From a bacterium (GTDB taxonomy: Bacteria; Patescibacteriota; Saccharimonadia; Saccharimonadales; UBA4665): a stretch of DNA of 18,443 bases. Positions within the stretch are counted from its first letter, which is position 1; each line of letters starts with the position of its first letter. The stretch is from assembly GCA_021846795.1 (NCBI GenBank), contig JAJZWG010000009.1, positions 1 through 18,443 on the forward strand. Reading direction: 5' to 3'. Both the position numbers and the translations under genes were made by a program. Below, piece after piece: positions 1 through 9,032 of the stretch. Under the pieces are notes generated by a model. It did no database searches, was not told the DNA's origin, and saw only the letters and a program-made list of their open reading frames with translations.

Positions 1-1
1 G

Positions 2-2623
2 CACCCTTATCAAGCTCATTTTACCGAGTTCTCTTTTAAACAACTGCTGATTGATCAACTGCAAACCGCCTTAGGTGATTTTGAACAAACCAACAAAACA
101 GTTTCTATCACTCAATTTAAAAGTCAGTGGTTAAAAAAAGATCAAAATAATAACTTTATTTTAAGCGATTTTAATAATTATTTAATGCTTAATGAAATAG
201 TGGAGGTTTATCGGCAATATGAAGCTACTATTCAAACCAAAAAATTATTAGACTATTCAGATTTAATTTTACTTGTCTTAGACAAATTAATTAACCACAA
301 AGACTTACTCTATAGTCTACAAGAACAATTTCAATATATTTTAGTTGATGAATTTCAAGATACTAATCAATCACAATATCAACTCATTGAACTCTTAGCT
401 GATAATCCAGTTAATAATCATCGGCCAAACATTTTAATTGTTGGTGATGATGATCAAGCAATTTTTAGTTTTCAGGGAGCTAACTATTCTCATATGTTAA
501 AATTTTTTAAATCATACCAACAAGTTAAATTGATTAATTTAACTATGAATTATCGTTCCAACCAGGCTATTGTTGAATTATCAGAAAATATAGCTAAAAC
601 TATCTCTGATCGAGTCACTAATTTCTTAGACAATGTTACTAAACAATTACAAGCTGCCAATCATCAAAAGGCCATCATTGATCGTCAAGTCTTTCAAACT
701 AAAATTGACCAATTAGATTACATAGCTCAACTATGTCATCACTTAATTAATCAAGCCGATCATCAAGCCAATGAAATTGCTATTATTGCTCCCAAACATC
801 GTTTTTTAAAAGAATTAATACCTTTTTTAAAAAAATACCAACTTAATATTAATTACGATCGACGAGATAATATTTTAGAAGATCCTTTAATTAATTATCT
901 AATCATTGGTTGTCGTTTAATTAATAGTTTATCAACCGCCGATCAATCAATTCAAACTAACGAATTGTGGAGCCAATTTTTAAGTTGTCAATTTTTAACT
1001 ATTGATCCAATTAAAATTTGGTCAATAGCTGATGAAGCTATCAAACAAAAAGTTAGTTGGACAAAACTAATTATTGAAGATACGTCGTTAAACAAACTAG
1101 GGCAGTTTATTATTGGTTTGTCGCAACAAACAAATTTTTATTCAATCGAAGAAATTTTAGATTTTTTAATTGGTTTAAAGCCATTTAATGGATATCAATC
1201 ACCATTTTATCGATTTTATTTTGATCAAGCCAAAAATTTAAATTTCTATAATTTACTTTTATCTAACTTAACGACACTTAAACAATCATTAACTGATTAT
1301 CAAAAAAATCACAGTCAAGTTTTATTATTAGCTGACTTTATTAACTATCTTGATCTGATTTCAGCCAGTCAAACAATTATTTTAAATAAATCAGCTCATT
1401 TTGATCATCAAGATGCTATAACTCTTTCAACTATTCATAAAGCCAAAGGCCAAGAATATAACATTGTCATTTTATTTAACTTAACTGATCAGATTTGGGG
1501 TCAATCAGTTAAAAATAATCATGGTCTTAAATTACCTCAAGTACTTAATTTTATTAATTATAAGGCTAGTTTAAATGAAAAAATCCGAGCATTATATGTT
1601 GCTATGACTCGAGCCAAATCACAACTTTATTTATTTAGCTCAACCGAACAACCAACTTTATCAATTTTACAAGAATCATTAACCGATCAAGGACTAAGCA
1701 GTCCTTTAATTAATTCTAATAAATTAATACCAATTAATAATCATCAAGCTCAGCCATTATCAAACAGTCAATTGGTTACTTCTTGGCAACAAAACCATCT
1801 CGAAGCAACTAATTCTAACAAAAATCGATTATTCTTATTGGATCGTCTGAAAACCTATCAATTAAGCCCAACTAATCTCAATCATTTCGTAGATATGCAA
1901 TATGGTGGTCCTCAAAAATTTTTTCTAGAAAATATCTTAAGATTACCTAAAACTATTGATGAAAAATTAGCTTATGGTAATGCTATGCACAGTGTTTTAA
2001 ATCAACTTAGTCAAAGTATTAATCATCATCAACCAAATAATTATGCTAAGTCTGTTAAACTTTTAAACCAATTTTTAAAAAGACAACGCTTAAAACTCGA
2101 TTCTCTTAATTTATTACAAGAAAGAGGCCAACAAACTCTCAAAATATTTTATCAAGAACAACTCCATCAACTTTATCAAAAACATTTATCAGAAGTTAGT
2201 TTTAAATATCAGGGCATTACTAATGGACCAGCTTTGTTAACCGGTCAAGTTGATCGAATCGATATTGATGACACCAATCGAATAATTCATTTGATTGATT
2301 ATAAGACTTCTCAAGCTGATAAATCTATTAAATACAATCACCGCAAACAACTTTATTTTTATATTTATCTTTTAACGCAATCAAAAAACTACAAGAATTG
2401 GCAAATCAAAGCTTCATTATTATATTTAGAACCAGATGACAATAATCATTTACCAATGATTGATTTAAACTTCAAAGAAAAAGATTATCAAAAAGTTTTA
2501 AGTTTAATGCCCATTGTTTGGCAAAAAATTTTGGCCTTAGATTTTCCTCAAACTGATCAATATCCTCAAACCGAAGCTGGTACCAAAAAATTTGAAGATG
2601 ATTTAATTCAAGGAATTATCTAG
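2..2623 (+). CDS. UvrD/PcrA-type superfamily 1 helicase with C-terminal PD-(D/E)XK nuclease domain (5' end outside window)
   Basis: The frame is open from the left window edge, so the N-terminus and the Walker A motif lie upstream; the first ATG inside (185) is internal to the helicase. Visible SF1 motifs: II (LVDEFQDT, near nt 341-364), III (GDDDQAIFSFQGA, near 443), IV (NYRSN, near 550), V (STIHKAKGQE, near 1427) and VI (LYVAMTRAK, near 1595). After about residue 560 comes a RecB/Cas4-like nuclease domain: GNAMHSVL supplies the His, GQVDRID the first Asp, LIDYKTSQ the D-x-K core, and KQLYFYIYLL the Gln/Tyr helix. All catalytic positions look intact. The protein probably unwinds and resects DNA in recombinational repair, as an AddA-like single-chain helicase-nuclease. 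By itself the helicase part resembles UvrD/PcrA. Its last 8 nt overlap the convergent aquaporin gene. Inference: repair role; no AddB partner is visible. Confidence 0.9.
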   Translation, partial: HPYQAHFTEFSFKQLLIDQLQTALGDFEQTNKTVSITQFKSQWLKKDQNNNFILSDFNNYLMLNEIVEVYRQYEATIQTKKLLDYSDLILLVLDKLINHKDLLYSLQEQFQYILVDEFQDTNQSQYQLIELLADNPVNNHRPNILIVGDDDQAIFSFQGANYSHMLKFFKSYQQVKLINLTMNYRSNQAIVELSENIAKTISDRVTNFLDNVTKQLQAANHQKAIIDRQVFQTKIDQLDYIAQLCHHLINQADHQANEIAIIAPKHRFLKELIPFLKKYQLNINYDRRDNILEDPLINYLIIGCRLINSLSTADQSIQTNELWSQFLSCQFLTIDPIKIWSIADEAIKQKVSWTKLIIEDTSLNKLGQFIIGLSQQTNFYSIEEILDFLIGLKPFNGYQSPFYRFYFDQAKNLNFYNLLLSNLTTLKQSLTDYQKNHSQVLLLADFINYLDLISASQTIILNKSAHFDHQDAITLSTIHKAKGQEYNIVILFNLTDQIWGQSVKNNHGLKLPQVLNFINYKASLNEKIRALYVAMTRAKSQLYLFSSTEQPTLSILQESLTDQGLSSPLINSNKLIPINNHQAQPLSNSQLVTSWQQNHLEATNSNKNRLFLLDRLKTYQLSPTNLNHFVDMQYGGPQKFFLENILRLPKTIDEKLAYGNAMHSVLNQLSQSINHHQPNNYAKSVKLLNQFLKRQRLKLDSLNLLQERGQQTLKIFYQEQLHQLYQKHLSEVSFKYQGITNGPALLTGQVDRIDIDDTNRIIHLIDYKTSQADKSIKYNHRKQLYFYIYLLTQSKNYKNWQIKASLLYLEPDDNNHLPMIDLNFKEKDYQKVLSLMPIVWQKILALDFPQTDQYPQTEAGTKKFEDDLIQGII

Positions 2624-3443
2624 ATTTTTTACGATTAGCAGTTGATCGTTTTTTATTGTTAGATCGAGAAACTGTCTTTTTCTTAGTAGCTGTCGTAGTT
2701 TTAGCGGCTGTAGATTTATTAGTTGTTTTATCAGAAACTGATTGATCATCAGTTTTAGCTTCAACGTCTTTTTTAGTCAATAAACTCTTTAAACTAGTTG
2801 ATTTAGTTTCACCAATCGTTTCTTTTGCGGGAGCAAACAATAATCCGTATAAATTAACACCAATAACAGCACCCAAAACTGGACCTAAAACATATGTACC
2901 CCAAACCCAAGCTCGAGCGCCTAAAGCAACTGCTGGGTTAACAATTCCGATAGCAGCTACTGAAGCAGCTAAAATACCCAGCAAAAAGGCAACACCACCA
3001 ACTGAAGCTCTGACAGCGGTTGATAATTTTTGAAACATAGCTGATGACCAAATAAATCCAAGAACAAAAGCACCAAAAGTTTCAGATAATAAAATCTTAG
3101 CTGTATAGTGACCGCCAATTGGAGCAAATTTAGAACCAGTTAAGTAAGTAAATAAATAATAAGCTAACCAACCACCCAATAATTGAGCAGCAATATAAAA
3201 AATAGCCCTTAAAGTGGAAACTTTACGAGCTGTCCATAAGGCAACCGTCAAAGCAGGATTAAAATGAGCCCCAGAAACATTAATTAATGCAAACATCAAA
3301 ACAATCACCACTAGACCAACTGCAATTGCAATAAAAAAAGGCACACCAATAGTTGACCTTTGAACTGTTAAAAATAACATTGTTAATATTCCCACGCCAA
3401 AAAATTCAGCTAGAAAGGCTGAAATATGTTTTTTGTTAAGCAT
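2616..3443 (-). CDS. Aquaporin / MIP-family channel with long basic C-terminal tail
   Basis: A six-helix MIP channel for water or small neutral solutes in the cytoplasmic membrane. Two NPA half-helix motifs are present: HFNPALT (NPA at residues 62-64) and IVNPAVALG (169-171). The residue after the second NPA is Val172, where most family members have the Arg of the selectivity filter. Residues about 208-275 form a hydrophilic tail rich in Lys, Thr and Ser that ends in KKSR and is not part of the MIP fold. The ATG at 3443 is chosen because AGGAGA lies 6 nt upstream; an in-frame ATG at 3467 would put this Shine-Dalgarno inside the coding region. The gene follows atpC by 81 bp on the same strand and overlaps the convergent helicase gene by 8 nt. 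Family call firm; substrate unknown. Confidence 0.9.
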   Translation of the reverse strand: MLNKKHISAFLAEFFGVGILTMLFLTVQRSTIGVPFFIAIAVGLVVIVLMFALINVSGAHFNPALTVALWTARKVSTLRAIFYIAAQLLGGWLAYYLFTYLTGSKFAPIGGHYTAKILLSETFGAFVLGFIWSSAMFQKLSTAVRASVGGVAFLLGILAASVAAIGIVNPAVALGARAWVWGTYVLGPVLGAVIGVNLYGLLFAPAKETIGETKSTSLKSLLTKKDVEAKTDDQSVSDKTTNKSTAAKTTTATKKKTVSRSNNKKRSTANRKKSR

Positions 3444-3449
3444 TATACT

Positions 3450-3455
3450 TCTCCT
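3450..3455 (-). promoter_or_regulatory. Ribosome binding site that fixes the aquaporin start
   Basis: AGGAGA on the minus strand, 6 nt before the ATG at 3443. It decides against the upstream in-frame ATG at 3467. Confidence 0.75.
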
Positions 3456-3465
3456 ATTATTTTGC

Positions 3466-3471
3466 ATTATA
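3466..3471 (-). promoter_or_regulatory. Possible -10 box for the aquaporin gene
   Basis: A TATAAT on the minus strand in the 81-bp atpC-aquaporin gap. No good -35 is visible. It would give a short leader containing the AGGAGA site, so the aquaporin may be transcribed on its own as well as by read-through from atpC. Confidence 0.35.
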
Positions 3472-3524
3472 AATTAAGACTACATCTAAGTTGACTATTT
3501 GTAAATAGCTTGTTAAAAAAATAT

Positions 3525-3953
3525 TTATTTTTTAGTTAAATGTTTGCGTAAATTAACTACCTGAAGACGAATTTGAGAACGATCAATTAACTCTTGAGCA
3601 TGATTTAAACTAATCTCATCTTGAGCATTTTTTTTCAATTCTAAAGCTTTATCATAAGCTAATTCAGCTTGGGCTTGATCAATTGAATCAGCGTGATCAG
3701 CTTCATCAACTAAAATATTTAATTGATTGTCTTTAACTTCAACTACACCACCATAAGTCGCAAACATTTCTAATCGACTGTCAGGATCTTTAGAACTACG
3801 ACGAACTAACAAAACACCAGCTTGGATACTAGTTACAAGTGGCATATGATCATTTAAAACGGCAATTTGTCCATCACTAGTTGGGATAATCACCTCATAA
3901 ACATCTTCATCAAATTTCAAACCGGTTTGAGAAACTAATTTTAAATGAATCAT
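3525..3953 (-). CDS. atpC: F-type ATP synthase subunit epsilon
   Basis: Central-stalk subunit of F1 that couples gamma rotation and can inhibit hydrolysis. The N-terminal beta-sandwich carries the usual signature (YEVIIPTSDGQIAVLNDHMPLVT, in part) and the C-terminal half (from about residue 85) is the two-helix hairpin, rich in Ala, Gln and Glu. The 142-residue length is normal. I take the ATG at 3953; a TTG one codon upstream (3956) is also possible. An AAGG lies 8 nt before the ATG, inside the end of atpD, and the gap to the atpD stop is 3 nt, so translational coupling is likely. It is the last gene of the ATP synthase operon. An AT-only inverted repeat spans its stop codon, but I do not call it a terminator. 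Confidence 0.95.
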   Translation of the reverse strand: MIHLKLVSQTGLKFDEDVYEVIIPTSDGQIAVLNDHMPLVTSIQAGVLLVRRSSKDPDSRLEMFATYGGVVEVKDNQLNILVDEADHADSIDQAQAELAYDKALELKKNAQDEISLNHAQELIDRSQIRLQVVNLRKHLTKK

Positions 3954-3956
3954 CAA

Positions 3957-5348
3957 TTATGCCTTAACCTGAGAAATAGCACCCTTCATATAAAACGCAC
4001 TCTCCGATTTATCATCGTGTTTACCGGCTAAAATTTCTTCAAAACCAGTCACTGTTTCATCTAACTTGACATATTGACCTTGATTACCGGTAAATTGTTC
4101 CGCCACAAAAAATGGCTGAGACAGAAAACGTTGAATTTTACGAGCTCGTTGAACGGTTTGTTTATCTTCGTCAGATAATTCTTCCATACCTAAAATAGCA
4201 ATAATATCCTGAAGATCTTTATAACGCTGTAAAATCCGTTGAACTTCTCGAGCTACCTTATAATGTCGTTCACCAACAATTTCCGGATCTAAAATAGTCG
4301 AACTCGAATCTAAAGGATCAACCGCTGGATAAATACCAATTTCAGTTAATGATCGACTTAAAACAATTGTAGAATCCAAATGAGAAAAAGTCGTAGCTGG
4401 TGCTGGATCAGTTAAATCATCAGCTGGCACATAAACCGCTTGAACTGATGTAATAGAACCTTGTTTAGTGGTAGTAATTCGTTCCTGCAATTGTCCCATT
4501 TCTTGAGCTAAATTTGGTTGATAACCTACAGCTGAAGGTAATCGACCCAATAAAGCTGAAACTTCAGCACCAGCTTGAGTAAAACGAAAAATATTATCAA
4601 TAAATAATAAAACATCACTTCCACTATCTCTAAAACCTTCGGCAATTGTTAAACCAGATAAAGCCACTCTTAAACGAGCACCTGGTGGTTCATTCATTTG
4701 TCCGAAAACTAAAGCCGTATTTTTCAAAACATTAGCTTCGGCCATTTCATGGTATAAATCATTACCTTCACGAGTTCGTTCACCAACACCAGCAAAAACT
4801 GAATAACCAGAGTGGAATTTAGCAATATTATTAATTAATTCTTGAATTAAAACCGTTTTACCAACACCAGCACCACCAAATAAACCAGCTTTACCACCCT
4901 TAGTCATTGGACAAATTAAATCAATAACTTTAATACCAGTTTCTAATATTTCGATTTTACCTGATTGATCAATAAAGGCTGGTGGATTACGGTGAATTGG
5001 AGCAAATTTATCAAAATTATTAGCCATTCGATCAATTGGTTGACCAGTAACATTAAACATCCGACCAAGAGTTTTTTTACCAATCGGCATAACAATCGGT
5101 TGACCAGTATCAACAACCGTTGCTCCACGAGCTAAACCATCGGTTGAACTTAAAGCAATGGCACGAACCGATGATTCGCTTAAATGCTGGGCCACTTCTA
5201 AAATAATTTTAGTTCGATTTAAATCAATTTCTAAAGCATTGTTAATGCGAGGCAGTGTATTAACAGAAAAATCAATATCAACAACTACACCAACTACTTG
5301 AGTAACTTGACCAATTTGTTTAGATTTTGTACTAGTCTTAATTGCCAT
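3957..5348 (-). CDS. atpD: F-type ATP synthase subunit beta (catalytic)
   Basis: Catalytic subunit of the F1 hexamer, making ATP from ADP and phosphate. Visible are the Walker A motif GGAGVGKT (residues 158-165), the catalytic Glu190 in GVGERTREGND, the Walker B motif DVLLFIDN (Asp251), and the lever loop MEELSDEDK, a slight variant of DELSEED. Its 463 residues match the family. The start ATG at 5348 has AAGGAG 11-12 nt upstream. The gap to atpG is 26 nt, and the stop is 3 nt before the preferred atpC start. The N-terminus has a short Lys/Thr/Ser extension before the usual GQVTQVVG strand. No odd residues seen; the subunit should be active. Confidence 0.98.
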   Translation of the reverse strand: MAIKTSTKSKQIGQVTQVVGVVVDIDFSVNTLPRINNALEIDLNRTKIILEVAQHLSESSVRAIALSSTDGLARGATVVDTGQPIVMPIGKKTLGRMFNVTGQPIDRMANNFDKFAPIHRNPPAFIDQSGKIEILETGIKVIDLICPMTKGGKAGLFGGAGVGKTVLIQELINNIAKFHSGYSVFAGVGERTREGNDLYHEMAEANVLKNTALVFGQMNEPPGARLRVALSGLTIAEGFRDSGSDVLLFIDNIFRFTQAGAEVSALLGRLPSAVGYQPNLAQEMGQLQERITTTKQGSITSVQAVYVPADDLTDPAPATTFSHLDSTIVLSRSLTEIGIYPAVDPLDSSSTILDPEIVGERHYKVAREVQRILQRYKDLQDIIAILGMEELSDEDKQTVQRARKIQRFLSQPFFVAEQFTGNQGQYVKLDETVTGFEEILAGKHDDKSESAFYMKGAISQVKA

Positions 5349-5374
5349 CTTTATTTAATCTCCTTAATTTAAAA

Positions 5375-6247
5375 TTATTGTTTCAAAGCCTCAACACCAC
5401 CAGAAATTTCAGCCAATTCCTGAGTAATTTTTGATTGACGGACTGTATTCAAAGTTAAAGTATAATCATCAATTAAATCTTTAGCATTGTCAGTGGCGTT
5501 TTTCATGGCTAACATTCTCATAGCATTTTCAGATATTAAACTATCTAGTAAAGCTTGCCATAAATTAGCTTCAACTAATCGAAAACTAATCTCATCAATA
5601 ATACTCTCAATGTCTGGTTCAAAATTCGTAAAATTGCTCAAATTTTTAACTGTATTATCATCTTCGTCTAATGTAATTGGTAAAATTACTTGATTAATAA
5701 CTTTTTGGTTAATATTAGAAATTGATTTAGTGTAAATTAAATTAACCTGATCAATTTGTAATTCTTTAAACATTTCAACTACAGTCTTCAAAATTGGTCG
5801 AATATCATTAGCGGTTGGTTGATCAGCAAAATCATTATAAACAGCCATTAAATCAATCTCTTTTAAACGACGACAATAATTAGCAGCTTTATTACCAATA
5901 GCAATCACTTTGGGTGAATTATTAGAATTTGATTGTTGTAATTGATAAACAAATTGACGAATTAAATTCGAGTTATAAGCTCCCGCTAAACCACTATTGG
6001 AACTAATAATAATATAAAGCTGTTGCTTGATTGGTCGAATTTGAAAATAAGTATATTTTTCTAACTCATTTAAGGAAGCTAAATAATGACTCAATTTTTC
6101 AGCCAATAAAGCATATTCTCGACTGAGAGAAGCATAATCTTGAGACCTCTTTAATTTAGAAGCCGCGACTAATTGAAGAGCTTTAGTAATTTGTCGAATA
6201 CTTTTAACCGAATTAATTCGTCTTTTAAGGGTAATAGTTGTCGCCAT
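5375..6247 (-). CDS. atpG: F-type ATP synthase subunit gamma
   Basis: Rotor shaft of F1. The N-terminal helix begins MATTITLKRRINSVKSIRQITKAL (partial) and the C-terminal helix ends in RQSKITQELAEISGGVEAL, both hallmark gamma sequences forming the coiled coil. The ATG at 6247 gives 290 residues, the usual length. A longer frame starting at a TTG (6274) would overlap atpA and add nine residues with no family support. Spacing to the atpA stop is 7 nt. The upstream Shine-Dalgarno is weak, which suggests coupling to atpA translation. The middle domain is poorly conserved, as is normal for gamma. Confidence 0.96.
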   Translation of the reverse strand: MATTITLKRRINSVKSIRQITKALQLVAASKLKRSQDYASLSREYALLAEKLSHYLASLNELEKYTYFQIRPIKQQLYIIISSNSGLAGAYNSNLIRQFVYQLQQSNSNNSPKVIAIGNKAANYCRRLKEIDLMAVYNDFADQPTANDIRPILKTVVEMFKELQIDQVNLIYTKSISNINQKVINQVILPITLDEDDNTVKNLSNFTNFEPDIESIIDEISFRLVEANLWQALLDSLISENAMRMLAMKNATDNAKDLIDDYTLTLNTVRQSKITQELAEISGGVEALKQ

Positions 6248-6254
6248 ATTAATT

Positions 6255-7793
6255 TTATTCCCGACTATCCTCAAAAGTTTTAAAAACTTTTTTAGCTACA
6301 TCTAATAAAATTTGATTTTCTTGATCGCTTGGTTTATCGCCAGTATTAAGTTTTTTAATTAAAGCTGCTTGATGTTGGGTTAAATTATTTAAAAATACAT
6401 CTTCAGACATTTTAATTTTATCAACAGTAATTTTATCCATTAAACCACTAGTGGCAACATATAAAGAACTATACATTTGCCAAATTGAATAAGGACTAAA
6501 TTGAGCTTGTTTCAATAACTCAGTCAATCGTTGACCACGTTCAATAATTTGCTTAGTTTCATCATCTAAATCTGTTGAAAACTGACTAAAAGATGCTAGC
6601 TCACGAAACTGAGCTAAAGAGAGCTTTAAGCCTCCACCAACTGCTTTAATAGCTTTACTTTGAGCTGCTCCACCGACTCTTGAAACCGACAAACCAACTG
6701 AAATAGCTGGTCTAATACCCTGATAAAATAAATTTGTCTCTAAAAAAATTTGTCCGTCGGTAATAGAAATAACATTTGTTGGAATATAGGCAGAAATATC
6801 ACCAGCTTGAGTTTCAATAATTGGTAAAGCTGTTAAAGAACCACCACCAAGTTCATCATTTAATTTAGCAGCCCTCTCAAGTAAACGAGAATGAAGATAA
6901 AAAACATCTCCTGGATAAGCTTCACGACCGGGTGGTCGTCTTAAAAGAAGTGACATTTGACGATAAGCAGCTGCATGTTTAGACAAATCATCAAAAATGA
7001 TTAAAGCATGTTGACTATTATCCCGAAAATATTCACCAATTGTCGTACCAGTATAAGGAGCTAAATATAACATAGCGGCTGGATCAGCTGAACTAGTAGC
7101 AATAATAATTGTTTTATCTAAAGCTCCTTCACGCCTTAATCTTTCTTGCAAAGCCGCAATTTTAGATAATTTTTGACCAATAGCTACATAAATATTAATT
7201 ACACCGGTTTTTTGACGACTTTGATTAATCATGGCATCGACTGCAATCGCCGTTTTACCAGTCTGTCGATCACCAATAATTAATTCCCGTTGACCTCTAC
7301 CAATTGGAATCATGGCATCAATAGCTATAATACCAGTCATTAACGGTTCAAAAACCGCTTTACGGTCTAATACACCTGGAGCTGATCGTTCAACTCGTGA
7401 CATTAAATTAGTTTTAATTGGACCCTTACCATCAAGTGGTCGACCAAGCGGATCGATCACTCGACCAATTAATTCTGAACCAACCGGTACTTCTAAAATA
7501 TTACCCGATAACTGAACTTCAGCACCAGCTTCAACTAAATCATCATCAGCTAAAATCACTGCACCAATTTCATCAACCGCTAAATTAAAAGCAAAAGCCA
7601 TGACTTTTTGACCATTATGTCCATTGATTTCTAACATTTCATTATAGGAACAATCACTTAATCCGTAAATCCAAGCAATGCCATCACCAACTCGCGTGAC
7701 AATACCAACATTTTTAATTTCTGGTCGTTTTTTAAGATTTTCAATAGCTTTTCGAATATCATTCGACAATTCTTCAATTGATAAATTTGACAC
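6255..7793 (-). CDS. atpA: F-type ATP synthase subunit alpha
   Basis: Non-catalytic nucleotide-binding subunit of F1, alternating with beta. P-loop GDRQTGKT at residues 174-181; Walker B region ALIIFDD near 263-269; the arginine finger is Arg372 in LSVSRVGG. At 512 residues it is normal length. The start codon is GTG (7793), 2 nt after the atpH stop, with AAGGA 8 nt upstream. No ATG near the N-terminus fits better. It sits in the usual operon position between delta and gamma. Confidence 0.98.
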   Translation of the reverse strand: MSNLSIEELSNDIRKAIENLKKRPEIKNVGIVTRVGDGIAWIYGLSDCSYNEMLEINGHNGQKVMAFAFNLAVDEIGAVILADDDLVEAGAEVQLSGNILEVPVGSELIGRVIDPLGRPLDGKGPIKTNLMSRVERSAPGVLDRKAVFEPLMTGIIAIDAMIPIGRGQRELIIGDRQTGKTAIAVDAMINQSRQKTGVINIYVAIGQKLSKIAALQERLRREGALDKTIIIATSSADPAAMLYLAPYTGTTIGEYFRDNSQHALIIFDDLSKHAAAYRQMSLLLRRPPGREAYPGDVFYLHSRLLERAAKLNDELGGGSLTALPIIETQAGDISAYIPTNVISITDGQIFLETNLFYQGIRPAISVGLSVSRVGGAAQSKAIKAVGGGLKLSLAQFRELASFSQFSTDLDDETKQIIERGQRLTELLKQAQFSPYSIWQMYSSLYVATSGLMDKITVDKIKMSEDVFLNNLTQHQAALIKKLNTGDKPSDQENQILLDVAKKVFKTFEDSRE

Positions 7794-7795
7794 TT

Positions 7796-8200
7796 TTAAT
7801 TCCTTTTCTGCTTAGTTAATGAAAGTAAAGTTTTTAATTGATTAGACAGACTCAAATCAAGACTGCTATCAGCCATTTCTAATCTAACGCCACCGATTAA
7901 ACTATTGTCGATAATTGGTTCAATTAAAATTTCTTTAACATTATGATAAGACTGTTTTAATAATTGTTTAAGATTATCCAGAATTGGTTGATTGAGCGGA
8001 AATCGCGAAATAACCTTAACATCTAAAATACCATTTTGTTGACGAATTAATTTGATATCTCGAATAATTGAATCAAGTTGATCAGTTAAACTATTAGTTA
8101 ACAAAAAAGCTGCCACTTCCTGAGCTAATTGTTTTGAATTAGCACCATCCAAAATTTGACGATTAATAATTTGAGCTAACTCTAAACGATTGTATTTCAC
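7796..8200 (-). CDS. atpH: F-type ATP synthase subunit delta, short form
   Basis: Peripheral-stalk subunit that holds F1 to the b subunits. Identification rests on operon position and on the C-terminal domain, whose segment IIDNSLIGGVRLEMADSSLD matches the conserved delta pattern (IGG followed by a short beta hairpin and a final helix). At 134 residues it is about 40 shorter than typical delta (around 175-180); the missing part comes from the N-terminal helical bundle that contacts alpha. The start is GTG, sharing one base with the atpF stop (TAGTG), so the two are coupled. No in-frame extension is available without running into atpF. A reduced but probably working subunit. Confidence 0.85.
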   Translation of the reverse strand: MKYNRLELAQIINRQILDGANSKQLAQEVAAFLLTNSLTDQLDSIIRDIKLIRQQNGILDVKVISRFPLNQPILDNLKQLLKQSYHNVKEILIEPIIDNSLIGGVRLEMADSSLDLSLSNQLKTLLSLTKQKRN

Positions 8201-8742
8201 TAAACCGTCTCCTTTTCTTCCTGTAATAACCGTTGAATAAATCGATTATCAGCCTCTTGATCTAATTTCTGTCTTAATAAAGCTTCTGTTGTTTGACCAA
8301 TTAAACTTAAAATCTGATTTTCTAATTCTTTTTTAGCTCGTGCAGTTTCTAATTTAATTCGCTCTTTAGCTTCCTCAATTAGTAACTCACCTCGTTGATT
8401 AGCTTCATTTTCAGCTTTCTTAATTAAATTCTGAGCCTCTAAACTAGCATCTGCAATCATTTGATCAGCTTCATGACGAGCTTGATGTAAAAGTTTATCA
8501 ACTTTAATTTTAAACTCTCTTTCTTGTTTAATCATGGTCTCACTTAATTTTAAGCCTTGTTCAATTTTTTGATGACGATCATCAAGTATTTTCATAATTG
8601 GTTTAACAGCATATTTCTTAACTACTAAAAAACCTAAAACAAAAGTAATTAACTGAATAATTAAAGCCGACCAACTAACTCCTAAGGCAGCTAGACCAGA
8701 AGTTGAAGCTAAAAATAAAGGTAAATTAAAAAAAATCATCAT
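8200..8742 (-). CDS. atpF: F-type ATP synthase subunit b
   Basis: Peripheral-stalk subunit linking the a subunit to F1. One transmembrane helix (about residues 25-44, ALIIQLITFVLGFLVV) is followed by the conserved KPIMKILDDRHQKI segment and a long charged coiled coil of about 120 residues rich in Glu, Lys, Ala and Gln. The ATG at 8742 is chosen (180 residues), 7 nt after the atpE stop. A TTG at 8772 would extend 10 residues into atpE and has no ribosome site. The chosen start also lacks a clear Shine-Dalgarno, so re-initiation after atpE is likely. Only one b gene is present, implying a b2 homodimer. Confidence 0.93.
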   Translation of the reverse strand: MMIFFNLPLFLASTSGLAALGVSWSALIIQLITFVLGFLVVKKYAVKPIMKILDDRHQKIEQGLKLSETMIKQEREFKIKVDKLLHQARHEADQMIADASLEAQNLIKKAENEANQRGELLIEEAKERIKLETARAKKELENQILSLIGQTTEALLRQKLDQEADNRFIQRLLQEEKETV

Positions 8743-8749
8743 AAAATCA

Positions 8750-8974
8750 TTAAACAATAAAGATCGAAGCAAAAGCTAACAGACCAAACAACTCAACAAT
8801 TGCTACAAAGATTAAAGCTTGGCCTAAAAATTTAGCCGCTTCTGGATTACGACCAACCGCTTGTAAATAATTACCACCAATCAAACCAATACCAATACCT
8901 GGACCAATAAAACCACCACCAATCATTAAACCTTTGGCAATCATAATTGTACTAATTGTCGTTGCTAAAAACAT
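8750..8974 (-). CDS. atpE: F-type ATP synthase subunit c (proteolipid ring)
   Basis: A two-helix hairpin of 74 residues that oligomerises into the rotor ring. Helix 1 has the Gly ladder GGGFIGPGIGIGLIGG; the polar loop is GRNPEA (41-46); helix 2 carries the ion-binding carboxylate Glu61 in FVAIVELFG. Position 29, Gln in Na+-type rings, is Ile, and the residue after Glu61 is Leu rather than Ser, so the ring is inferred to carry H+ rather than Na+. The ATG at 8974 has a strong AAGGAG 8 nt upstream, the best ribosome site of the operon. This fits the high c:F1 stoichiometry. Confidence 0.97.
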   Translation of the reverse strand: MFLATTISTIMIAKGLMIGGGFIGPGIGIGLIGGNYLQAVGRNPEAAKFLGQALIFVAIVELFGLLAFASIFIV

Positions 8975-9032
8975 GAAAAATCTCCTTACTTTATTATTTC
9001 AATTATTATTGTTTCAAAAAAGCTGACTAGAT

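Noticed and set aside
4943..5128. 61-codon minus-strand ORF inside atpD
   Set aside because: Alternative frame of a strongly conserved gene; leucine-rich composition is a by-product.
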